Of a stretch of DNA of 64,000 bases, positions 15,183 through 22,468 are shown in pieces (position 1 is the stretch's first letter; each line of letters begins with the position of its first letter). A program made the position numbers and the translations under genes. Location: the NCBI GenBank assembly GCA_964428975.1, contig CAYSAI010000002.1:62001-126000 (forward strand), given 5' to 3'. The DNA is from JAGOUA01 sp964428975 (lineage in GTDB: Bacteria; Patescibacteriota; Patescibacteriia; 2-12-FULL-60-25). The notes under the pieces were generated by a model, which was not told where the DNA came from, ran no database searches, and was given only the letters and a program-made list of their open reading frames with translations.

Positions 15183-16109
15183 ATGCGTCATGTTCTCGCC
15201 ACGTTCTTATTTCTTGGAGGAATATTTCTCTTTTTTGCTCCACCATTTTCCTCTGAAGCGCAACAAAACGCCGCACCCATCGTGTCGGGCGTGACGATTG
15301 CGCTCACGTCTGGCATGAGCGCTCCTGCAGAATCAAGCATCATCACGAACGAGAGCGCGGATAAAACGATCTTTATCCATGGAAGTTATTCCGATGATAA
15401 CGGGTGTACGGATGTCGCGACGAGCGGTACGGTACGTATGACGTTCTATCGAAGCTGGGTGGACAACGGTCCGACGTGTACAGAGAATCGCGCGTACTGT
15501 TTTCGCAGTACAAGCGTTGGTTATACGAGTAACATCAATTTTGGAAGTTCGTGCACGGGAGGGGCTGATACGACGGGGGATTTTGAGTTTTCTGTTCCCG
15601 TTCCGTTTTATGTAGACCCAACAGATACGGGAGAGTTCGAAGCGCAGAACTGGATCGCTTCCGTGACGGCGGTCGATAACGCGCTTGCTGAAGGAACGAA
15701 CACGGCAACGACAGAAATAGCGACCCTTTCTTCGATGGATATGACGTCGTCGGTGAATTTTGGCAACGTCGCGCTTGATACAAGTCACGCAAGCGAAAGT
15801 TTTGTGCTCACCGTAACGAATACGGGAAACAATAATACGCTCGATCTTGGAGTGCATGGAACGCCTATGAACTGCACACGTGGCACGATTCCTGTGGGAA
15901 ATGTTGGGTATGTGACGACCACGTTTACCTCTCTCATTAGCGCGTATACTCCCGTCGCTACCTCGACCGTTTCTGCAAACGTGAACATTTTGAAAGGAAC
16001 GGTCGGCACGCCGAGCTCGCAAATGAACGTGTATTGGGACCTGATCGTTCCCGTACGAGGCGTTGGTGGTACGTGCGCGGGTACGCTTACGTTGACGGCG
16101 CAGCCCTGA
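15183..16109 (+). CDS. Secreted Cys-containing surface protein, paralogue 4 of 4
   Basis: 308 residues, the most diverged member. It has a conventional signal peptide (about 1-28, ending FSSEAQQ) instead of the VGVSLRSQAD anchor of the other three. The downstream domain keeps the shared pattern: HGSYSDDNGC, YCFRST, SCTGGADTTGDFEF, PFYVDPT, MNCTRGTIPVGNVGY and the C-terminal GTCAGTLTLTAQP. The common ending across all four proteins suggests a final beta-strand with structural importance. Function unknown. tRNA-Lys follows 41 bp downstream. Confidence 0.8.
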   Translation: MRHVLATFLFLGGIFLFFAPPFSSEAQQNAAPIVSGVTIALTSGMSAPAESSIITNESADKTIFIHGSYSDDNGCTDVATSGTVRMTFYRSWVDNGPTCTENRAYCFRSTSVGYTSNINFGSSCTGGADTTGDFEFSVPVPFYVDPTDTGEFEAQNWIASVTAVDNALAEGTNTATTEIATLSSMDMTSSVNFGNVALDTSHASESFVLTVTNTGNNNTLDLGVHGTPMNCTRGTIPVGNVGYVTTTFTSLISAYTPVATSTVSANVNILKGTVGTPSSQMNVYWDLIVPVRGVGGTCAGTLTLTAQP

Positions 16110-16150
16110 TTTTGTATTCTCGTGCGAGCACGGTATTTCTCGCTCACTTC

Positions 16151-16226
16151 GGGACGGTAGCTCAGCCGGTAGAGCAGGGGCCTCTTAAGCCCAAGGTCCT
16201 GGGTTCGACCCCCAGCCGTCCCACCA
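16151..16226 (+). tRNA. tRNA-Lys(CTT), CCA encoded
   Basis: Acceptor GGGACGG/CCGTCCC, D-stem GCTC/GAGC, anticodon loop CTCTTAA (anticodon CTT), T-arm CTGGG-TTCGACC-CCCAG, discriminator A at 16223 and encoded CCA at 16224-16226. One mismatch at the top of the anticodon stem. Confidence 0.94.
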
Positions 16227-16233
16227 TGATCTT

Positions 16234-16263
16234 CCGTTCTCGATAGACAAGAGAACGGTTTTT
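16234..16263 (+). terminator. Terminator after tRNA-Lys
   Basis: Perfect eight-pair stem CCGTTCTC/GAGAACGG with a nine-base loop, followed by five T residues. The loop contains the -35 box of the proS promoter. Confidence 0.87.
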
Positions 16264-16272
16264 CTTTAGAAT
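16244..16272 (+). promoter_or_regulatory. proS promoter nested in the tRNA terminator
   Basis: -35 TAGACA (16244-16249), 17-bp spacer, -10 TAGAAT (16267-16272), then 9 nt to the proS ATG. Predicts a leaderless proS mRNA. Confidence 0.75.
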
Positions 16273-16281
16273 TCCTTTCAT

Positions 16282-17532
16282 ATGCGTTATCACCAAGCCG
16301 GTATTCGGACGCTTCGCCATGCTCCTCATGAAACAGAATCTGCGAATGCGAAATGGCTCATCCAAGGGGGGTTTGTTCGGCAAGAAATGGCAGGCGTCTA
16401 TTCGTGGCTTCCGCTTGGTCTTCGCGTTCTTCGTAACGTCGAGCGCATCGTTCGTGAAGAAATGAACGCGCTCGGTTCACAAGAACTGCTCATGAGCGCG
16501 CTTCAGCCAAAAGAGGCGTGGCTCACGACCGGACGTTGGGACACGGTGGATGTCCTTTTTAAGGTGCCTTCACAAACGGGAAAAGAATACGCGCTCGGCT
16601 GCTCGCATGAGGAAATGGTCACACCGCTTGTGCAAGCGAATGTACATTCGTACAAAGATTTGCCCGTCTCCGTGTATCAAATTCAAACCAAATTTCGCGA
16701 TGAGCTTCGTGCAAAAAGCGGTGTCCTTCGTGGACGCGAGTTTCTTATGAAAGATATGTATTCGTTTCATCGCACCCAGGAAGATCTTGACGCGTACTAC
16801 GCTCGGGTGATTGAAGCGTATGGACGTGTGTTTGAACGATGTGGGCTTGCTGTAAAAATTGTCGAAGCTTCTGGAGGGATGTTTTCTGACAAGTATTCGC
16901 ATGAATTTCAAGTACTCACAGAAGCGGGAGAAGATCGTGTTCTAACCTCGCCTTCGTGGAAGTATGGGCAAAATGAAGAGGTAGCACGTTTGAAAGAAGG
17001 GGATGCGTGCCCTGATCATCCAGAAGAGCTCCTTGAATGGAAAAAAGGTATCGAAATAGCGAATATCTTTCAATTAGGAACGAAGTTTTCTGACGCTTTT
17101 GGCATGAACTATACGGCAGAAGATGGTACAAAACAGCCCGTTATTATGGGGTGTTATGGTATTGGGGTCAGCCGTCTTGTGGGAGCGATCGTGGAGGCGT
17201 CGCATGATGAGCGTGGCATTCAATGGCCGGCATCTGTCGCGCCGTATCAAGTGCAGGTGATTTCATTGAAAGGCAAAACGCCCGAAACACAGGCGCAAAT
17301 TCTAGAGACATCGAAAGAACTGCACGACGCGTTCGAAGCGCGTGGCGTTTCAGTCATGTGGGATGATCGTGAAGAGGCGTCTCCCGGAGAAAAGCTCGCA
17401 GATGCCGACATGCTTGGCATACCGAAGCGCGTGCTCGTCTCGGAAAAAACGCTTGCGCAAAATGCGGTGGAAGTGAAGATGCGTTCTTCACATGAAGTGC
17501 GTTTGCTCAGTATAGAAGATGTGCTAGTATAG
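16282..17532 (+). CDS. proS: Prolyl-tRNA synthetase, short form without editing insertion
   Basis: Class II aminoacyl-tRNA synthetase that charges tRNA-Pro. 416 residues, compared with about 570 for the common bacterial form: motif 2 (TKFRDELRAKSGVLRGREFLMKD, read in two overlapping parts) runs into motif 3 (GCYGIGVSRLVGAIVE) without the INS domain that deacylates Ala-tRNA-Pro. The anticodon-binding domain is at the C-terminus (about residues 320-416). Own promoter with 9-nt gap; no Shine-Dalgarno. Short ProS forms are known in several bacteria; whether a free-standing editing protein (YbaK/ProXp) exists elsewhere cannot be seen here. Confidence 0.95.
   Translation: MRYHQAGIRTLRHAPHETESANAKWLIQGGFVRQEMAGVYSWLPLGLRVLRNVERIVREEMNALGSQELLMSALQPKEAWLTTGRWDTVDVLFKVPSQTGKEYALGCSHEEMVTPLVQANVHSYKDLPVSVYQIQTKFRDELRAKSGVLRGREFLMKDMYSFHRTQEDLDAYYARVIEAYGRVFERCGLAVKIVEASGGMFSDKYSHEFQVLTEAGEDRVLTSPSWKYGQNEEVARLKEGDACPDHPEELLEWKKGIEIANIFQLGTKFSDAFGMNYTAEDGTKQPVIMGCYGIGVSRLVGAIVEASHDERGIQWPASVAPYQVQVISLKGKTPETQAQILETSKELHDAFEARGVSVMWDDREEASPGEKLADADMLGIPKRVLVSEKTLAQNAVEVKMRSSHEVRLLSIEDVLV
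17525..17530 (+). promoter_or_regulatory. -10-like box before the 17539 gene
   Basis: TAGTAT overlapping the end of proS, 8 nt before the next ATG, with TTTGCT 17 bp upstream as a possible -35. Confidence 0.4.
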
Positions 17533-17538
17533 GGGCAT

Positions 17539-18891
17539 ATGAACCATGAAACAGGAGGAGCTCCAGCAGTAGAAACACTTCCAAAAAAACCGGAACAAGC
17601 TCTTACACCTGAAACGCAGCATCCACCCGCAGCAGAACAAGCGCAGCTCACGAGCGATAGTATTAAAGGATCACGTTCAAAGCTTGAAGCGTTAGCGGAT
17701 CAGATGGGTGAACCAGCGAGTGCTGAGCAGGTCGTAGATGTGCAAGCTGCAACAAAAACGGCAGAAGCACCGGCAGAAGCACCTAAAGAAAAGTTTGATA
17801 TCCCGACGGTCTTGTATGAATTTGCTGATTCTGTAAAAAAATTACAGCAGGATATACAAAAGAATAGTGGAGAAAATCCTATGGATGCAGCAACGATCGC
17901 TTCTTCAATGGATGGAATCTTCGCACAGATGAATCAAAAATATGAGCAGTATCAGGGAGATCCTTCCATGAAAGAACTTGATGAAAAAGCTCTGATTGGC
18001 CGTATGGCAGAGATGGTTGCAGAAGCCGCAACAAAACTTGGACCACAGCAACAAAGAGCTTTACTAGATTCATTCATGAATAAATTTGATTACAGAGATT
18101 TTCCGGAATTGTTAAAAATGGCTCCCCCTTCCGTGGAGAAGATGTTCATTCCTCCTTCTCCAGAAGAGCAGAAGTTGGCGAATCAGAAAAGAATAGGCGA
18201 GATTCAAGAAGAAACAACAACTCTTTCTCTCGCTCAAGAACAAAATAAGACACAAATACGTGAAGTCACGGGGAAAATAGCCGTTCTCGACGGAGAGATT
18301 GATCTCCGATATAAGCGCGCAGAAGAAATAACAAAAAATGATCAGATTAGAAGAAAAGAGATGAATGGAGAGTATGTATTGGCAACATTTGCTCAAGAAA
18401 TAAAATCTTTACAACAGGATGTAACGGGTAAAAAAATGCCAACTTATAAGCTATTGTCCGCATTCCGTGATCATATGGTAAACGCTCAACGTCTTAAAGA
18501 GATTCCGCTATCTCTACAGGAACGTGCTTTTGATGATATAATGGACTTTGAACAAAAAAATCAAGAGAGTGATTCAGCAAAAAAGGCTGTCGCATGGGGT
18601 GCACGTGCTTTGAAAGAAAGCCCTCTATTTGCCTCTATCGCAAAAGCTTCCTCAGAAGAACTTATCTCTGCTGGTGATAAACGAGATGCAGAAGCTGTTT
18701 CTCTAAGTAAAAGAATAGACGAGGTGAATACAAACTTGAAAAATATAGTAGATAAAAAACAGCAAGATAAGAAACAAGCAACGGGAGAACTTGATCGCTT
18801 AAAACGTATTGATGATGGTATTTCTAGTAAGCTAATAGCTTTAGAAAACGAGCGTGCTAAAATTCAGGTTGAACTTAGTAAAGATACATAG
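17539..18891 (+). CDS. Coiled-coil protein, unknown function
   Basis: 450 residues, cytoplasmic, not recognised. An N-terminal disordered Pro/Ala/Glu-rich tract (about 1-85), a helical middle with acidic and Gln-rich helices, and long coiled-coil stretches around 205-270 (EEQKLANQKRIGEIQEETTT) and 375-450 (heptads rich in Lys/Glu/Leu). No signal peptide or membrane span. Base composition is more A-rich than in its neighbours. Starts 6 bp after proS and ends at a strong bidirectional terminator. Confidence 0.75.
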   Translation: MNHETGGAPAVETLPKKPEQALTPETQHPPAAEQAQLTSDSIKGSRSKLEALADQMGEPASAEQVVDVQAATKTAEAPAEAPKEKFDIPTVLYEFADSVKKLQQDIQKNSGENPMDAATIASSMDGIFAQMNQKYEQYQGDPSMKELDEKALIGRMAEMVAEAATKLGPQQQRALLDSFMNKFDYRDFPELLKMAPPSVEKMFIPPSPEEQKLANQKRIGEIQEETTTLSLAQEQNKTQIREVTGKIAVLDGEIDLRYKRAEEITKNDQIRRKEMNGEYVLATFAQEIKSLQQDVTGKKMPTYKLLSAFRDHMVNAQRLKEIPLSLQERAFDDIMDFEQKNQESDSAKKAVAWGARALKESPLFASIAKASSEELISAGDKRDAEAVSLSKRIDEVNTNLKNIVDKKQQDKKQATGELDRLKRIDDGISSKLIALENERAKIQVELSKDT

Positions 18892-18894
18892 GTC

Positions 18895-18936
18895 TAAAAA
18901 AATAATCTCCCTTAATAAGGGAGATTATTTTTTTAT
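18895..18936. terminator. Bidirectional terminator between convergent genes
   Basis: Perfect 12-13-pair stem AATAATCTCCCTT/AAGGGAGATTATT with a short loop, A-tract on one side and T-tract on the other; serves the 17539 gene and hup. Confidence 0.92.
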
Positions 18937-19233
18937 TTATGCCGTTTGATGGCTATTCTTCAGCGCGTCTTTGAGTCCTTTTCCTGCTTTGAATTTCGGC
19001 ACTGTAACGGCAGGGATCTGAATTTTCTGTTCTGGATGTTGGGGGTTGACTCCCATGCGTGGCGCGCGTGTCTTTGCGCTAAACGCTCCGAAGCCCGCGA
19101 TCGTTACTTCTTGTCCTGCAACGAGCGTTTTCGTGATGATCTCAACGAGCGCTTCTACAAGGCCTTCTGTTTGCACGCGCGACGTTCCGGCAACACGTTC
19201 CATGAGAGCACTCACAAGTTCAGCTTTGTTCAT
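18937..19233 (-). CDS. hup: HU-family DNA-binding protein
   Basis: Small histone-like protein that bends DNA and organises the nucleoid. 98 residues with the family pattern: N-terminal helices MNKAELVSALMERVAG, the core VTIAGFGAFSAKTRAPRMGVNP with the beta-arm and its intercalating Pro in GVNPQHPEQKIQIPA, and C-terminal VPKFKAGKGLKDAL. Length normal. Transcribed from its own promoter (TATGCT box about 40 nt upstream on the minus strand). The 12 nt before the ATG are CATCCTCCTCGT, the opposite of a Shine-Dalgarno site. Confidence 0.95.
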   Translation of the reverse strand: MNKAELVSALMERVAGTSRVQTEGLVEALVEIITKTLVAGQEVTIAGFGAFSAKTRAPRMGVNPQHPEQKIQIPAVTVPKFKAGKGLKDALKNSHQTA

Positions 19234-19304
19234 ACGAGGAGGATGAGAGAAGAATAAAGACGCGGTAAGGATAGCATAAAGAGCTGTTTTTGGGCAATGT
19301 CTCT

Positions 19305-20888
19305 TTATCGCGCCACCTCGACGACGCGCGTTTCGCGAATAAGTGTGACGCGTACTTCTCCGGGATATTTGAGTTCGCTTTCGATCTTTTTCGCAATCGC
19401 GCGAGCAAGCTTTTCGGCAGTCAAATCATCCACCTGTTTTGGATTGACGAACACACGAATCTCTCGCCCTGCTTGAATGGCATACACCTTTTCGACGCCT
19501 TCAAACGACTTCGCTGTTTTCTCGAGACCTTCCAAGCGCTTGATATAAAACTCGAGAGAATCTTTCCGCGCCCCAGGGCGAGCTCCTGAAATCGCATCCG
19601 CCGCTTTCACAATAACGCCTTCCAATGTTTTTGGTTTATCTTCATGATGCGCGATGGATTGATAGCAAATCGCCTCTGGAAAGCCGTATTTTCGCATAAT
19701 CTGCAGTCCAATTTCTGGATGGCTGCCTTGCATGTCATGGTCAACCGCCTTCCCAATATCATGAAAGAGGCCTCCTTTACGACAGACTTCCACATCTGCC
19801 CCCAGTTCTTGCGCGAGAAGAATGGAAAGTCTCGCTACTTCAAGCGAATGGACAAGCGCGTTTTGCCCATAACTTGTACGAAACTTCATACGACCAAGAA
19901 TTTGCGTAAATTTTGGGTCGATTTCGGCGGTGGAAATACCGACTTCGTAGAGCGCATCTTCTCCCGCTTTTTTGATATCGACCGCGAGGTCTTTCTTCGC
20001 CTCTTCGACGAATTCTTCAATACGTCCTGGATGGATACGTCCATCGAGAATGAGCTTTTCAAGCGCGCGTTTGGCGATTTGTCGACGAATAGGAGAGAAG
20101 CCAGAAACCGTCACGGCGTTTGGCGTATCATCAATAATAATCTCACAGCCCGTGAGCAGCTCGATCGCTTTGATGTTGCGCCCTTCGCGGCCGATGATGC
20201 GCCCTTTCATCTCTTCCGTAGGGAGTTCGACGTGTGTGGTGGTTGTCTCTACGACATGCGACGCCGCTTGACGCTGGATCATTGTGGCAAGCAAGTTTTT
20301 TGCTTGACGGTCAAGATCTTCATCCGCGCGTTCATCGAGCTTTCGCATACGCGAGATAAGAGTATCGGCAGATTCACGCTCGACATCTTGTAAAAGTCGC
20401 GTCAGCGCTTCATCACGAGAAAGCTCGGCGAGCTTCGAGAGCTGCGTTCGCCAGTTTTCCGTGAGGGTATCCGCTTCCGCCTGCTCTGCTTCTACGGCGC
20501 GACGCGCCTCTTCCATCTGGGTGCGCTGCGTATCTATATCAAGCAAACGTTGGGCGAATAGCTGTTCACGCGTAGCGAGTTCTGTCTGCTGCGTTTTTAC
20601 TCCTTCGATTAACGTTTTCTCTTCGAGACGAGCTTCTTCAAGAATCTTAATCGCTTTTTCTTTCGTTTTGAGAAGAACATCCTGCTGTTTTTCTTCGGCG
20701 TTTTTGAGCTCCTGCTCTAAACGAGTCAGGCGTTCGGCATGCTCACGATCGGCTTTTTTGAGCACGGCGAGCGCTTCTTGCTCGAGAGAAGCTTTTTTCT
20801 GTTGCGTTTGACGTTCGTGCCACGCATACCCAACCATGCTTCCAATACCAATAAAAAAAAGAGAGATGAAAAAGAGAGAGAATGACAT
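19305..20888 (-). CDS. rny: Ribonuclease Y
   Basis: Membrane-anchored endoribonuclease that starts mRNA decay in many bacteria lacking RNase E. About 527 residues: one N-terminal membrane span (about 3-22), a long coiled coil (25-190), a KH domain with GRIIGREGRNIKAIE, and an HD domain with HDIGKAVDHDMQGSHPEIG. C-terminus ends GEVRVTLIRETRVVEVAR as in the family. Start is ATG 20888 (MSFSLFFIS) or ATG 20906; the shorter form gives the normal spacing to the membrane helix. Confidence 0.95.
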   Translation of the reverse strand: MSFSLFFISLFFIGIGSMVGYAWHERQTQQKKASLEQEALAVLKKADREHAERLTRLEQELKNAEEKQQDVLLKTKEKAIKILEEARLEEKTLIEGVKTQQTELATREQLFAQRLLDIDTQRTQMEEARRAVEAEQAEADTLTENWRTQLSKLAELSRDEALTRLLQDVERESADTLISRMRKLDERADEDLDRQAKNLLATMIQRQAASHVVETTTTHVELPTEEMKGRIIGREGRNIKAIELLTGCEIIIDDTPNAVTVSGFSPIRRQIAKRALEKLILDGRIHPGRIEEFVEEAKKDLAVDIKKAGEDALYEVGISTAEIDPKFTQILGRMKFRTSYGQNALVHSLEVARLSILLAQELGADVEVCRKGGLFHDIGKAVDHDMQGSHPEIGLQIMRKYGFPEAICYQSIAHHEDKPKTLEGVIVKAADAISGARPGARKDSLEFYIKRLEGLEKTAKSFEGVEKVYAIQAGREIRVFVNPKQVDDLTAEKLARAIAKKIESELKYPGEVRVTLIRETRVVEVAR

Positions 20889-21010
20889 AATGAGGTGGCT
20901 CAACATCGAGAGAGGGAGTCTTCCAAGGCTGAAACAAGCGGAATACCCGTACGAGAAGAGCTTTGCAAGTCTAGCAAACAGGCAGGAGTTTGTCGAGGAG
21001 AGCGAGGAAC

Positions 21011-21036
21011 AAAAACCCCGGCGTTTAGACCGGGGG
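21011..21036 (-). terminator. Terminator of the 21025 gene
   Basis: On the minus strand CCCCGG-TCTAAACG-CCGGGG followed by five T residues; it overlaps the stop codon. Confidence 0.85.
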
Positions 21037-21618
21037 AGGAGATACGTGTCTTCGGCGAGAGATGATAATGCTCAGCATCACGATGTTGATAAGACCCCAG
21101 ACGATCGGTTGTGCGGCATAATCGACGGTCCATCGAGGAAGTGTGAGGAAAACGGGCACACCGCTCAAAAAGAACAAGCTCCAAGCGACGAGGTCTTCAT
21201 GATGCGGATGACGCCACGCTTTTTCAAAGATGGGCAAGGCGCCAAAGAAGACGACCGCGAGACTGATGATGATGGCGTGCCGCGCTTCTTGCGTCAGAAT
21301 CCAAAGAGCGACTCCTAACAGCCCTCCGATCAGGTACCCTTTTTCACGTCGTTCCCAAGGTTCCTTTTTTCCACGAGAAAAAGCGAAATAACAGGTGAGC
21401 ACACTCAAGAACGTTCCGCTTAACACTTGAGCATTCAAGCTTCGTTTCGAGAACATGGCGAGACACGTGATCACGTCCAGCGAAGCCCAGACGGTGAAAC
21501 CCGGACGCGAAGGCTTCAATCCTTTGAAGAGAATCGCTCGAATATACGGAATACCGCCTCCAAGCATAAAGACCGTGGTAAGCGCGGAACTGATCTGTTG
21601 AACCGTCTCGACATTCAC
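21025..21618 (-). CDS. Polytopic membrane protein, unknown (PQ-loop/SWEET-like impression)
   Basis: About 197 residues with six to seven membrane spans and few polar loops. The N-terminal part (VETVQQISSALTTVFMLGGG, then IPYIRAILFKG) resembles the first helices of PQ-loop/SemiSWEET transporters, where a Pro-containing helix precedes a basic loop, but no motif is decisive. The start is uncertain: GTG at 21618 avoids overlap with truB; a TTG at 21675 would add 19 residues and overlap the truB end. Follows truB on the same strand by 25 bp and ends at its own terminator. Confidence 0.65.
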   Translation of the reverse strand: MNVETVQQISSALTTVFMLGGGIPYIRAILFKGLKPSRPGFTVWASLDVITCLAMFSKRSLNAQVLSGTFLSVLTCYFAFSRGKKEPWERREKGYLIGGLLGVALWILTQEARHAIIISLAVVFFGALPIFEKAWRHPHHEDLVAWSLFFLSGVPVFLTLPRWTVDYAAQPIVWGLINIVMLSIIISRRRHVSPPPV

Positions 21619-21643
21619 AGGGCACCAACCTTTCAGGCGTTTT

Positions 21644-22372
21644 TCATCCTCGCACAGATTTTGTGTCTTTGACAAGGTTCGCGCTTAACGCCGTCATAAG
21701 CCCTTCTTGTGTGAGGGCATCACCAGAAATGGCGTCTTTCACGTCATACGTTCCAACATGCGTCCGCCGCAGCTCTTGCACGTACGCTCCTGTGCCAAGC
21801 GCCTGTCCGATATCATCTACGAGGCTTCGAATATACGTTCCAGACGAAACACGCGACCGTAGAAAGAGCCGTGGCCACTCGTAGGAGACGAGCTCCAGCT
21901 CGTGGATCGTGACGGGACGTGTAGGTCGCATCTCCTCCGTGGCGACGCCTGCGCGGGCAAGCTCGTACAGCTTTTTACCCTTTTGTTTGATAGCGGAATA
22001 GAGTGGGGCTTTTTGGAGAATTGGCCCACGAAACGAGATGAGGACTGTTTCAATCTCCGCCCTCTCCTTACGAAGGAGAGGGGCAGGGGTGAGGTGCAAC
22101 GTGGGTGAGGTGAGCGTCTTTCCTTCTCGATCGAACGTATCTGTGCGTGCGCCGAGACGAGCTTCTATTTCATACATTTTATCGCATCCGACGAGCGCGG
22201 TGAGTTGTTTTGTTCCTTTTTCTATCCCAAGAATCAGGAGGCCGCTCGCGAACGGGTCGAGCGTTCCTGCATGTCCAACGGCGCGTATGCCAAGTACGCG
22301 TCGCACACGGTTGACGATATCGTGTGAGGTAGGTCCGGAGGGCTTATCGAGAAGAAGAAGACCAGAGAGCAT
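21644..22372 (-). CDS. truB: tRNA pseudouridine-55 synthase with in-frame repeat insertion
   Basis: Makes pseudouridine at position 55 in the T-loop of tRNAs. 242 residues: GLLLLDKPSGPTSHDIVNRV at the N-terminus, GHAGTLDPFASGLLILGIEKGTK with catalytic Asp in TLDP, and the later YSAIKQKGKKLYELARAG and SSGTYIRSLVDDIG. Between the catalytic domain and the FRGPILQ segment lies an extra stretch (TSPTLHLTPAPLLRKER) encoded by a palindromic repeat copy at 22061-22095; the frame is kept. No PUA domain is visible at the C-terminus. ATG 22372 fits the family; a much longer upstream frame overlaps infB and is rejected. Confidence 0.95.
   Translation of the reverse strand: MLSGLLLLDKPSGPTSHDIVNRVRRVLGIRAVGHAGTLDPFASGLLILGIEKGTKQLTALVGCDKMYEIEARLGARTDTFDREGKTLTSPTLHLTPAPLLRKERAEIETVLISFRGPILQKAPLYSAIKQKGKKLYELARAGVATEEMRPTRPVTIHELELVSYEWPRLFLRSRVSSGTYIRSLVDDIGQALGTGAYVQELRRTHVGTYDVKDAISGDALTQEGLMTALSANLVKDTKSVRG
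22061..22095. repeat. Palindromic repeat copy A, inside truB
   Basis: Core CCTCTCCTTACGAAGGAGAGG plus the tail GGCAGGGGTGAGGT. The same unit occurs at 40709, 40809 and 61166. It is inserted in frame in truB, adding about 12-17 residues. Confidence 0.85.
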
Positions 22373-22379
22373 GTCGTAT

Positions 22380-22409
22380 AGCTTACGAGGAGCATGCGTG
22401 TTTTTGCAA
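22380..22409 (-). promoter_or_regulatory. truB promoter
   Basis: Minus strand: -35 TTGCAA (22404-22409), 18-bp spacer, -10 TAAGCT (22380-22385), then 7 nt to the ATG at 22372. Divergent from the infB promoter. Confidence 0.55.
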
Positions 22410-22430
22410 GAGATAGGTAGGAGGCCTTGA

Positions 22431-22459
22431 TTGACGCACACGGTGATCATCGGTACACT
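22431..22459 (+). promoter_or_regulatory. infB promoter
   Basis: -35 TTGACG (22431-22436), 17-bp spacer, -10 TACACT (22454-22459), then 9 nt to the infB ATG; the clearest example of the leaderless layout in this window. Confidence 0.8.
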
Positions 22460-22468
22460 CCCAACCAC

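Noticed and set aside
21025..21675. Firm call of a SemiSWEET sugar transporter
   Set aside because: Only a loose resemblance of the first helices; no complete PQ motif, and the number of spans does not settle it.
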